In this document: positions 1 through 5,353 of the stretch, piece by piece | Numbering within the stretch: the first letter of the stretch is position 1 | How the letters are laid out: each line of letters begins with the position of its first letter | Notes under the pieces: generated by a model | Told to the model about the DNA's origin: nothing | Database searches by the model: none | Seen by the model: the letters and a program-made list of their open reading frames with translations, nothing else | DNA from: Candidatus Parcubacteria bacterium | Lineage (GTDB): Bacteria > Patescibacteriota > Minisyncoccia > Phycocordibacterales > PALSA-1337 | NCBI GenBank assembly: GCA_023264475.1 | Contig: JAHFMA010000012.1 | Location: 1-10,874, forward strand | Reading direction: 5' to 3' | DNA: 10,874 bases | Translations under genes and position numbers: made by a program

Positions 1-516
1 GCCTGCTCCCTTCATCTGCCTGGACATGAGCCAGACGAAGAAGGCAAGAAGGAGGATCGGCGCCAAGAAAGGCGCCAGCTGGAGCGCCCAGTAGCCGAAG
101 CCTCCCGGCTCGGCGACCGCGATCGTGGTCGAGGCCAGCTCGGCCCCAGTGACACCGAGCCGTGCGAGCGACTCCGTGAGCGAAGCATCAGACTCCTTTT
201 GGGCGGACTTCACGGACTTGTCGACATAGGTTGCGCGGATCGTGGAATCTTGGATCACGATCGACTCGATCAGGCCCTTATTCATGTCAGCGGCGATGGT
301 CGAGAGCGGCACTGTAGCGATATTCTGGTTCTGAGATGAGTACTCGGCATATATGCCGGTCACGAGCAAGAAGACCAAGATGACCGTGGCGATCACATTG
401 AGGAAGCTCCAGCGCGGGCGCATGAACCCGCCCGGGCGCTGGCCGCCGGGGGTATTCTGGCCTTTGCCGCGGCCCTTGTTGGCACCGGGCTTATTCGCGC
501 TTGGGTATGGAGGCAT
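1..516 (-). CDS. ftsH: ATP-dependent zinc metalloprotease FtsH, N-terminal part (cut by window edge)
   Basis: These are the first 172 residues of FtsH, the membrane-anchored AAA+ protease that degrades misfolded and regulatory membrane and cytosolic proteins. I translated them from the minus strand starting at ATG 516-514. A Gly/Pro/Asn-rich cytosolic tail (about 1-35) precedes a first membrane segment (about 37-56). An extracytoplasmic domain (about 57-142) and a second membrane segment (about 143-164) follow. The segment ends in SRQMKGAG, which matches the conserved (M)RQMQGxG motif that leads into the AAA+ module. The ATPase and HExxH protease domains lie outside the window. The start is chosen because no upstream Met keeps the frame and a -35/-10 pair sits just before it. 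No Shine-Dalgarno site is seen. Family assignment is confident from topology plus the terminal motif; only the N-terminal tail is unusually long and low in complexity. Confidence 0.9.
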   Translation of the reverse strand, partial: MPPYPSANKPGANKGRGKGQNTPGGQRPGGFMRPRWSFLNVIATVILVFLLVTGIYAEYSSQNQNIATVPLSTIAADMNKGLIESIVIQDSTIRATYVDKSVKSAQKESDASLTESLARLGVTGAELASTTIAVAEPGGFGYWALQLAPFLAPILLLAFFVWLMSRQMKGAG

Positions 517-524
517 ATATATTG

Positions 525-553
525 AGTATGCTATACTTGTAAGGCAATGACAA
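525..553 (-). promoter_or_regulatory. Probable ftsH promoter, leaderless geometry
   Basis: On the minus strand TTGTCA (548-553) is followed after exactly 17 nt by CATACT (525-530). The ATG of ftsH begins 8 nt past the -10 box, so transcription would start at or within a couple of bases of the start codon. The -35 matches 5/6 and the -10 matches 4/6 of the sigma70 consensus. The positions are read from the sequence; promoter activity is inferred. Confidence 0.55.
529..537 (+). promoter_or_regulatory. Extended -10 promoter facing the leader of the 69-aa ORF
   Basis: TGCTATACT is an extended -10 element (TGn plus TATACT) on the plus strand. It overlaps the ftsH -10 box on the opposite strand, so the two promoters would compete back to back. 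No good -35 is seen at 17 nt, which is typical for extended -10 promoters. Transcription would begin near 544 and run into the attenuator-like leader at 598-691. Confidence 0.4.
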
Positions 554-597
554 GATATTGCGCACAGCGTAACTTTACGATCCAGCTCTCCACCATC

Positions 598-691
598 GGT
601 GAAGGGCTCGTAAGTGACGTTGTTCAGGGATAGATAGACACCAAGAACAAAATCACCCACGAGCCCTCCACCACGGAGGGCTCGTTTCGTT
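598..691 (+). promoter_or_regulatory. Attenuator-like leader: mutually exclusive hairpins
   Basis: Positions 659-669 and 675-685 form an 11-bp hairpin with a 5-nt loop followed by TTTCGTT, a fair intrinsic terminator. Upstream, 598-611 can instead pair with 659-672 (13 of 14 positions, one A-C mismatch), which would sequester the 5' arm of the terminator. A further 6-bp helix (620-625 with 645-650) nests inside that long-range pairing, leaving a purine-rich 19-nt loop. This is the architecture of an antiterminator/terminator switch upstream of the 69-aa ORF. I do not recognise a known riboswitch class. The region 545-735 holds no convincing gene. It could also be a small RNA ending at the terminator. 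Confidence 0.45.
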
Positions 692-739
692 CTCAGCTCT
701 TTAGCTCATTGACCGAAAAACCAAAAAGAAGGAGGATGT

Positions 740-949
740 ATGAAGAATGATCATATTTCGCCTCCAGCCATGCTCGAGAACAGGGACATGGGCTTGCTAG
801 CGTCCGGGGCCGAAGCGCCGGAACGCACAAGCGGACTACCCCTGCACATCCATGTGAGGCTCGCGGGTTCGCGCATATCTGTGCCGATACCCTACGAGCT
901 CCTAGCAGGAGTGCTCCGTTCCGAAAGCATGAGGACTGAGGCAGCATGA
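740..949 (+). CDS. Hypothetical 69-residue protein
   Basis: I do not recognise this protein. The start is well supported: AAGGAGG at 729-735 lies 4 nt before the ATG, one of the few strong Shine-Dalgarno sites in the window. An intrinsic terminator begins 3 nt after the stop. The product has no membrane segment or signal peptide. Its N-terminal half is polar, and residues around 33-58 (LPLHIHVRLAG...VPIPYELLAGVL) look like beta-strands followed by a short helix. Codons such as AGG, ATA and CTA recur, as in the sigma gene downstream. An antisense ORF of similar length lacks these signals, so I prefer this strand. Possible roles, purely by position, include a small regulator or partner of the sigma factor; nothing in the sequence proves that. 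Confidence 0.6.
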   Translation: MKNDHISPPAMLENRDMGLLASGAEAPERTSGLPLHIHVRLAGSRISVPIPYELLAGVLRSESMRTEAA

Positions 950-952
950 TAA

Positions 953-992
953 CCCCCCGAGTGCACACAGGTGCATTCGGGGGTTTAATTTT
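953..992 (+). terminator. Intrinsic terminator of the 69-aa ORF
   Basis: A 13-bp stem (954-966 with 971-983, one G-T pair) with a 4-nt loop is flanked by AA and TTTAATTTT. It starts 3 nt after the stop codon and separates the small ORF from the sigma gene. Confidence 0.85.
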
Positions 993-1024
993 GCGGCAAA
1001 AAAGCGCGCGCCTCGCATCTCTTC

Positions 1025-1051
1025 TTGACCTGTGGATTGCTCCGGTATCAT
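1025..1051 (+). promoter_or_regulatory. Possible promoter of the sigma factor gene
   Basis: TTGACC (1025-1030) and TATCAT (1046-1051) are separated by 15 nt, shorter than the usual 16-18. A start near 1058 would give a 5' UTR of about 35 nt carrying AGGAGG at 1082-1087. The presence of a leader contrasts with the leaderless-looking core genes. Confidence 0.4.
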
Positions 1052-1092
1052 TAACGGCAGAGCGGAGCTACTATTGCCCTCAGGAGGACATT

Positions 1093-1812
1093 ATGAAAAC
1101 CGAATACCAGAACACCCCCGAGACTCCCGAGAGTCTCTTCGAACAGCATCGCAGGCTGGTCAGACGATATATCGATAAGTCATTCCGACGACTACCGCCT
1201 TCTGTAGATAGAGACGACCTCGAATCCATAGCGCTCGAAACGCTCTGGGCATGCGCCAAACGATATGACCGCGCATTCGGCACCCCATTCTGGGCCTACG
1301 CCTGTCAGACCATACGCAGGAGGATCCTCGACCGCATCCGCGAGAACGATTGGACATCGAGGAGATCTAGGAACAGGCATAGCGAGGCTGTGAAGAAACA
1401 GACCGAGCTCTCCTGCGATACGGGACGCGAGGTCAGCCTGGAAGAAGCATGCCAGGCATTGGGATTAGACAGACGCCAGACGCTCGATGTCAGGCGCATA
1501 GCAGAGACAAGATTCCTCAGCCTCGATGATCTCAGGAAGATCCAGGGAACGCCGATGGCAGAGGCAATAGCCGACTGGGACATGCAGACTCCTTCCGAAG
1601 CGCTCTGTGCGGAAGAAGACGCCGACCGCCTCCGGCAATGCCTGGATTGGCTCGCCCCGAAGAGGCGCTCGTACATTGCCATGCACTTCATCGAAGGGCT
1701 GACCCAGAACGAGATCGCCGAGCGGCTCAAACGCAATCCGAGCGGCATCTGCTCTGCGATCAAAGAAGGCTTGGAACAGCTCCGAGAATATCTGACAGGG
1801 CTTCCGGCATGA
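1093..1812 (+). CDS. Alternative sigma factor, FliA/WhiG-like (group 3 sigma70)
   Basis: A 239-residue RNA polymerase sigma subunit that would direct core polymerase to a specific promoter set. Region 2 (about 14-85) contains DLESIALETLWACAKRYD and then FWAYACQTIRRRILDRIREN. This resembles the FliA/WhiG/SigB pattern F-x-x-(YF)A-x-x-RIR-x-x-x-D-x-(LI)R-x-x-DW, with the DW at 86-87. Residues about 112-145 would be region 3. Region 4 (about 178-235) carries the helix-turn-helix LTQNEIAERLKRNPSGICSA that reads -35 boxes. The frame is open back to 946, but ATG 1093 is chosen for AGGAGG at 1082-1087 (5-nt spacing) and because homology starts there. Codons AGG, AGA, CGA, ATA and CTA are much commoner than in neighbouring core genes, hinting at a different history. 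The target regulon is unknown. A minority possibility is an SigF/SigB-type stress sigma rather than a true FliA orthologue. Confidence 0.87.
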   Translation: MKTEYQNTPETPESLFEQHRRLVRRYIDKSFRRLPPSVDRDDLESIALETLWACAKRYDRAFGTPFWAYACQTIRRRILDRIRENDWTSRRSRNRHSEAVKKQTELSCDTGREVSLEEACQALGLDRRQTLDVRRIAETRFLSLDDLRKIQGTPMAEAIADWDMQTPSEALCAEEDADRLRQCLDWLAPKRRSYIAMHFIEGLTQNEIAERLKRNPSGICSAIKEGLEQLREYLTGLPA

Positions 1813-1836
1813 CTGGAAGCTCCACAGATTAGCTCA

Positions 1837-1866
1837 GCGCGCCACATATATGTGGCGCGCTTTTTT
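1837..1866 (+). terminator. Intrinsic terminator of the sigma factor gene
   Basis: A perfect 10-bp GC-rich stem (1837-1846 with 1851-1860, loop TATA) is followed by six T residues. It lies 24 nt past the sigma stop codon. Confidence 0.93.
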
Positions 1867-1877
1867 AATTTGTAAAC

Positions 1878-1910
1878 AAAAAGGACATGAAGCAATTCAT
1901 GTCCTTTTTT
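1878..1910. terminator. Bidirectional terminator, ends ssrA on the minus strand
   Basis: A perfect 9-bp stem (1883-1891 with 1896-1904) and GCAA loop is flanked by five A on the left and six T on the right. It therefore works in both directions. On the minus strand it lies directly after the tmRNA CCA end. On the plus strand it backs up the sigma terminator. Confidence 0.93.
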
Positions 1911-1913
1911 GCG

Positions 1914-2278
1914 TGGTGGAGATGCGGGGAATCGAACCCCGGTGCAATCGAGACTGTCCGAACGATTCTACAGTGATAGCGAGATTTGATGTTTAGGGAA
2001 TATGCTGGAAAATCTAGCAAAACACATATTCACGATCTCTTTGTTTCGGAAGGACGAGTGAGAAGCTCGCTCCCCTACATCCAGGTTATGACATCGCACC
2101 GGAGTCAGGATCCCTCCGGATTGACGCGCCTAGTTAGACTAGAGCGAATGCAAGATCATTGGCCGTGAAATACGGCGACTTGATGGACTTAGCATTTCGA
2201 GTTTCCAACGGATTTACGAGGCGCTGGGGCTCGCACTGCACGGACGGAAGCCGGCGACTGTCTATGCCGATCATCCCC
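1914..2278 (-). ncRNA. ssrA: Transfer-messenger RNA (tmRNA)
   Basis: This 365-nt RNA rescues stalled ribosomes together with SmpB. The 3' end reads as a T arm (CGGGG-TTCGATT-CCCCG), then CATCTCC-A-CCA with an encoded CCA at 1916-1914. The 5' end GGGGATG (2278-2272) pairs with CATCTCC over 7 positions with one G-U, forming the acceptor stem. A long P2 helix is visible as GTCCG/CGGAC and CAGTG/CACTG. Pseudoknot PK1 is visible as CGAG/CTCG interleaved with CCAGCG/CGTTGG. An 11-nt single-stranded stretch separates PK1 from the GCT resume codon, the same spacing as in E. coli. Further hairpins (for example CCGGAG/CTCCGG) fit PK2-PK4. smpB lies 29 nt upstream on the same strand and a terminator follows directly. 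A TTGACA hexamer (2306-2311) overlapping the smpB stop could be a -35, but no convincing -10 follows. Cotranscription with smpB and processing is equally possible. Confidence 0.95.
2134..2193 (-). other. tmRNA tag reading frame (19 codons plus TAA)
   Basis: Starting at the GCT placed 11 nt after PK1, the frame reads AKSIKSPYFTANDLAFALV and then TAA. The internal AND and the hydrophobic end fit a proteolysis tag. The length (19 versus the common 8-12 or so) and the final -ALV rather than -ALAA are atypical. Other frames stop early or give AVFHGQ, which is not tag-like. The resume position is inferred from pseudoknot spacing. Confidence 0.7.
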
Positions 2279-2307
2279 GTACTAAAAGCTCTTGCGGTAT
2301 GGCGCTG

Positions 2308-2754
2308 TCAACGATCCAACATGGCTCGACGAGCCTCTCTGGCCGTCTCACGATCCTTGGTGGACGCGCGCTTGTCGTGTTGCTTCTTGCCGCGCACTAC
2401 AGCCACCGAGACCTTGACCAGATTCCCCTTATTATATATCGAAATTGGCACTATTGTCAATCCCTTGGCCAGCTCTTTGGTCGCCAATTCCCTGATCTCC
2501 TTCTTGGTGAGGAGCAGGCGGCGGTTGCGGCGCGGCTCATAGCCCTCCGGGATGTTCTTTTCTTGATAGGCCGGCACGAGCATGTTGACCACATACGCCT
2601 CTCCCCCGCGGATGAGGACGTGCGAGCCGTCGAGCGAGCCCTGCCCCTTCTTCAAGGACTTGACCTCGGCGCCAGAAAGCTCGATCCCGGCCTCGTAAGT
2701 GTCCATGATCTCGTAGTTGAAGCGGGCTTTCCTGTAGTCGACTAATGTGGTCAT
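2308..2754 (-). CDS. smpB: SsrA-binding protein SmpB
   Basis: A 148-residue protein that binds the tRNA-like domain of tmRNA and mimics the codon-anticodon stem in the decoding centre. It begins MTTLVDYRKARFNYEIMDTY and continues with EAGIELSGAEVKSLKKGQ, the standard SmpB N-terminal beta-barrel signature. NMLVPAY and EGYEPRRNRRLLLTKKEI follow, with the basic tail KKQHDKRASTKDRE at the end that docks in the mRNA channel. The frame is open for 12 more codons upstream, but ATG 2754 matches the family start and lies 7 nt after a TACGAT box. No Shine-Dalgarno site is present. ssrA lies just downstream on the same strand, so partner protein and RNA are paired. All expected SmpB landmarks are present and the length is normal. 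Confidence 0.96.
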   Translation of the reverse strand: MTTLVDYRKARFNYEIMDTYEAGIELSGAEVKSLKKGQGSLDGSHVLIRGGEAYVVNMLVPAYQEKNIPEGYEPRRNRRLLLTKKEIRELATKELAKGLTIVPISIYNKGNLVKVSVAVVRGKKQHDKRASTKDRETAREARRAMLDR

Positions 2755-2780
2755 GGATGATATCGTAACATACGAAAGGT
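2755..2780. promoter_or_regulatory. Divergent smpB/PLD promoter region, 26 bp
   Basis: Only 26 bp separate the two opposed start codons. On the minus strand TACGAT (2762-2767) lies 7 nt before smpB. On the plus strand TAACAT (2766-2771) lies 9 nt before the PLD gene. The two -10 candidates overlap, and any -35 elements would fall inside the opposite coding region. The spacing leaves almost no room for 5' UTRs. Both hexamers are imperfect (4/6), so this is suggestive only. Confidence 0.4.
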
Positions 2781-3875
2781 ATGACTTCACCGACCAAATG
2801 GGCCCTGTATGCCTCCAATGAAGAGGCCTGGGCCGCGATCCTCAGAGACTGCTCGCACGCCGAGCGCTCTATCGTCTTGGAGCAATTCATCTTCACCAAA
2901 GATGCGTTCGGAGACAAGCTCATCGACGTCTGCCTCGAGCGCGCAAGCAAAGGCGTGAAGGTCCGCTTCCTCTGGGATGCCGCCGGCAGCTTCACAGTCT
3001 TCGGATCAAATATCGCCGAGGAACTAACCAAGAAGGGCATCGAGCTAGTCTTCTGGCGCACTCTCATCCCCGATTATTTCAAGATCCCGAATTTCCGCTC
3101 CTGGTTCCTGCGCAATCATCGCCGCACTTTGGTCATAGACGAGCAGGTCGGCTATACCGGCAGCATCTCCATCCGCGACAGCATGAAGAACTGGCGCGAC
3201 ACCAATGCGCGCTTCGAGGGGCCGGTCGTCGTCCAGATGTACGATGCTTTCGAGCGCATGTGGGCCCGCGCCGTGAAGAAGCGGCATATCCCGCCGAAAC
3301 GATCGCTGCGCGACCCAGAGTTCCGCTACGAGACCAATTATCCGGCTCCGGGCAAACGCCATATATATCGCAGCTTGATCGAGGCCATCCGTAATGCGCG
3401 CACCTATGTCTATCTGACCACTCCCTACTTCGTGCCGACACGCAGGCTGGCGCGCGTGATCAAGCTAGCCGCCCATCGCGGCGTGGATGTGCGCATCCTC
3501 GTCCCCGAGCGCACCGACCATTATCCAGCCCTCGACCTCGGAGCCCGTTCGTTCTTCGGGCCGCTCCTCGCTTCGGGCACGCGCATCTTCCTGTACCCCA
3601 ACAAAGACGGCAGCACTCTCATCCACGGCAAGACCGCCATCATAGACGGTTCCTGGGCTACGATCGGCTCTCTCAACCTCGACAATGTCAGCCTGCTCTA
3701 CAACTTCGAGGCCAATATCGTATCCACCAACTCGCGCTTTGCCGAGGAGTTGGAGTCCCATTTCATCCATGACATGAATGTGTCCAAGGAGATCGACCGC
3801 CGCGCCTGGCGCCGCCGGTTCTTCCTGGAAAGACTTCCGGAATACGCCATCAAGCTGGTCAGGAGATTCCTATAG
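2781..3875 (+). CDS. Phospholipase D family protein, cardiolipin synthase-like
   Basis: A 364-residue protein with two PLD catalytic half-sites, as in enzymes that make cardiolipin by phosphatidyl transfer. The second motif is canonical, HGKTAIID at 282-289, followed by GSLNLD. The first reads HRRTLVID at 113-120, so the usual HxK lysine is an arginine; GYTGS after it is family-typical. YVYLTTPYFVPTRRL (about 209-223) matches the conserved stretch before the second half in ClsA/ClsB. There is no N-terminal membrane pair, so it resembles ClsB-type soluble or peripheral enzymes rather than ClsA. A basic C-terminal tail (RRAWRRRFFLERL...KLVRRFL) could form an amphipathic membrane-binding helix. 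The start follows a putative -10 by 9 nt; AAAGGT adjoins the ATG too closely to act as a normal Shine-Dalgarno site. Substrate is inferred from the family, not shown. Confidence 0.88.
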   Translation: MTSPTKWALYASNEEAWAAILRDCSHAERSIVLEQFIFTKDAFGDKLIDVCLERASKGVKVRFLWDAAGSFTVFGSNIAEELTKKGIELVFWRTLIPDYFKIPNFRSWFLRNHRRTLVIDEQVGYTGSISIRDSMKNWRDTNARFEGPVVVQMYDAFERMWARAVKKRHIPPKRSLRDPEFRYETNYPAPGKRHIYRSLIEAIRNARTYVYLTTPYFVPTRRLARVIKLAAHRGVDVRILVPERTDHYPALDLGARSFFGPLLASGTRIFLYPNKDGSTLIHGKTAIIDGSWATIGSLNLDNVSLLYNFEANIVSTNSRFAEELESHFIHDMNVSKEIDRRAWRRRFFLERLPEYAIKLVRRFL

Positions 3876-3952
3876 AGGGCTGTGGAAAACCAGGCCGTAG
3901 ACAGCGCTCCGGAACACCTACATAATGTGGATGCAAGCTTAACTTCAAAATA

Positions 3953-4093
3953 ATGAGCAAAAGATCCTGGTATGCGCGCTGGCACTCGAACAAGTACCAC
4001 AACGTGGTCCACTATCTAATATTGGCGGCATTCTCCTATATGGACGTGTACCTCCTTTATCAGCTAAAAGAGGCGATAAATACCCTTTCATGA
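3953..4093 (+). CDS. 46-residue membrane microprotein overlapping the pilin gene
   Basis: Not recognised. It starts MSKRSWYARWHSNKYHN, a basic, aromatic N-terminus rich in Trp, His and Tyr. A single hydrophobic segment (about 17-37: VVHYLILAAFSYMDVYLLY) follows, then QLKEAINTLS. Its TGA overlaps the ATG of the pilin-like gene by the ATGA arrangement typical of translational coupling. No Shine-Dalgarno site is present, but TAACTT lies 7 nt before its ATG. That is the same box and spacing seen before rpmI. Positive charge at the N-terminus suggests the N-end stays in the cytoplasm. The coupling suggests a helper, chaperone or minor component for the pilin-like protein, which is inference. It is too short for codon statistics to be decisive. 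Confidence 0.6.
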   Translation: MSKRSWYARWHSNKYHNVVHYLILAAFSYMDVYLLYQLKEAINTLS

Positions 4094-5283
4094 ATATAAA
4101 AACCACCAAGAAGCGCGGGTTCACCTTGATCGAGCTCCTGATCGTCATCGGCATCTTGTCCTCCATGGCGGCGATCGTCTTGAGCGCCACCAGCGACGCC
4201 CGCTCCAAAGGGCGTGATGCCCAGCGCGTCTCCCAGATCCGCCAAGTCCAGCTGGCTGTCGAGGTCTACTATTCCAATCACGGCCAATACCCTTCGATGC
4301 ACTCAACCGATGTCGAGCAGAACTGGAGCGACCTCTTGGACCTCTTGCACAACGAGAAGCTCATCGCTGCCGCTCCCGCCGTGCCGCCGGTCCAGCTGAC
4401 CTTCCTAGAGAAGGTCGCGGCATTCTTCGAGCCGACCACTGCTTATGCCCTCAATACCAAGATCCAAGATCCGCTCTACCCCACGCAATCATACGGCTAC
4501 ATGCCCGGGGACACCCCATTGCCATTCCAGAACTTCCGCATCCGCGCCAAACTGGAGAACTTGGGCAACCCGGTGCTGAGGAACGCCTTCTCCGGCAAAT
4601 TCTTGTACACGGATAGCGACCCGGTCTCTTGGCCCAGCGACCCGCAGGAACAATGCGCTCCGCTCGCCGGATACTATTGCATCGGCCCTCAACAGACTTC
4701 CAGCAGCGGCTTTACGGCCTTCGAGCCTGGCAAGCCGGTCGTCTACCTCTACCCCACTCACCGCATGCCGGTCTCTGTGAAGGTCTCGCCGCTCGAGGTG
4801 CAGGAATCCATTCCCGATTATGGCAATGGCTGGAATGTCATCGCCGATCCGGACGGTACGATCACGGTGCCGGGAAGCGAACAGACTTACCCATATCTCT
4901 TCTGGGAAGGGCGCTCGACTGCTCCGATCGTCGATCGTAGCCAAGGCTTCGTGGTCAAGACGCCTGAGATCGCCGGCTTCCTAGCCGATGCTCTCGCCAA
5001 ACAGGGCCTGAACGAGCATGAATACTCCGAATTCGTCGACTATTGGGCTCCTCGTCTGACCACCGACAAGCCATATGTCTATGTCTACTTCATGCCTCGA
5101 GCCGACTACGACAAGATCGTGCCGATGGATATCTCTCCCAAGCCGGACACCGAGATCCGCGTCTATATGCTCTGGAAGGCTCTGGATCGGCCGATCGACG
5201 TGGCTCCGCAGGACCTCAAGGCTCCGGAACGCACAGGATTCACCGTAGTGGAATGGGGTGGCGACCGCCAGCAATTGCCCTAG
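4090..5283 (+). CDS. Type IV pilin-like protein with C-terminal KPVxYLYP/VVEWGG domain
   Basis: A 397-residue cell-surface protein. Residues 7-23 (KKRGFTLIELLIVIGIL) form a prepilin signal: basic leader, G10/F11 cleavage site for prepilin peptidase, Glu at mature position 5, then the hydrophobic assembly helix. The helix continues into SDARSKGRDAQRVSQIRQVQ, with YYSNHGQYP (60-68), as in type II/IV pseudopilins. A linker with a Cys pair (189, 197) leads to a C-terminal domain (about 215-391). That domain starts KPVVYLYP, contains YPYLFWEG (267-274), QGFVVKTPE and EFVDYWAPRL, and ends RTGFTVVEWGG. I recall this conserved block from surface proteins of several bacteria including CPR, with no function known to me. 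At nearly 400 residues it is far longer than a major pilin (about 120-200), so it is likelier a minor, tip or adhesive subunit, or a pseudopilin-anchored enzyme. The gene overlaps the upstream microprotein. Confidence 0.85.
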   Translation: MNIKTTKKRGFTLIELLIVIGILSSMAAIVLSATSDARSKGRDAQRVSQIRQVQLAVEVYYSNHGQYPSMHSTDVEQNWSDLLDLLHNEKLIAAAPAVPPVQLTFLEKVAAFFEPTTAYALNTKIQDPLYPTQSYGYMPGDTPLPFQNFRIRAKLENLGNPVLRNAFSGKFLYTDSDPVSWPSDPQEQCAPLAGYYCIGPQQTSSSGFTAFEPGKPVVYLYPTHRMPVSVKVSPLEVQESIPDYGNGWNVIADPDGTITVPGSEQTYPYLFWEGRSTAPIVDRSQGFVVKTPEIAGFLADALAKQGLNEHEYSEFVDYWAPRLTTDKPYVYVYFMPRADYDKIVPMDISPKPDTEIRVYMLWKALDRPIDVAPQDLKAPERTGFTVVEWGGDRQQLP

Positions 5284-5291
5284 ACTGGGCC

Positions 5292-5326
5292 TTGCGGAAC
5301 AGCTAGCCGCGTGCTATAAATAGCAC
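5292..5326 (+). promoter_or_regulatory. infC promoter with an inverted repeat across the -10
   Basis: TTGCGG (5292-5297) is followed after 17 nt by TATAAA (5315-5320), a good sigma70-type promoter just after the pilin gene stop. The -10 sits inside a perfect inverted repeat, GTGCTA-TAAA-TAGCAC (5311-5326). There is no T-run after it, so it is not a terminator; an operator for a dimeric repressor is one reading. A start near 5327 gives a roughly 27-nt leader with no Shine-Dalgarno site. Confidence 0.55.
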
Positions 5327-5353
5327 CTGTATCCATAATCGTTCCTCAATTCG

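Noticed and set aside
353..550. Plus-strand 65-residue ORF opposite ftsH
   Set aside because: It lies antisense to the clear FtsH N-terminus, has no ribosome site and a low-complexity Pro/Arg-rich product: a shadow frame.
693..968. Minus-strand 91-residue ORF opposite the 69-aa ORF
   Set aside because: It lacks a Shine-Dalgarno site or a good -10 box and runs through two terminator hairpins, while the plus-strand ORF has both start and stop signals.
946..1092. Upstream extension of the sigma factor frame
   Set aside because: It would run through the terminator at 953-992; the AGGAGG at 1082 and the homology start favour ATG 1093.
1878..1910. Short A/T-flanked inverted repeat considered as a CRISPR repeat or att site
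   Set aside because: It occurs once, with a GCAA loop and T-run: a standard bidirectional terminator next to ssrA, with no integrase nearby.
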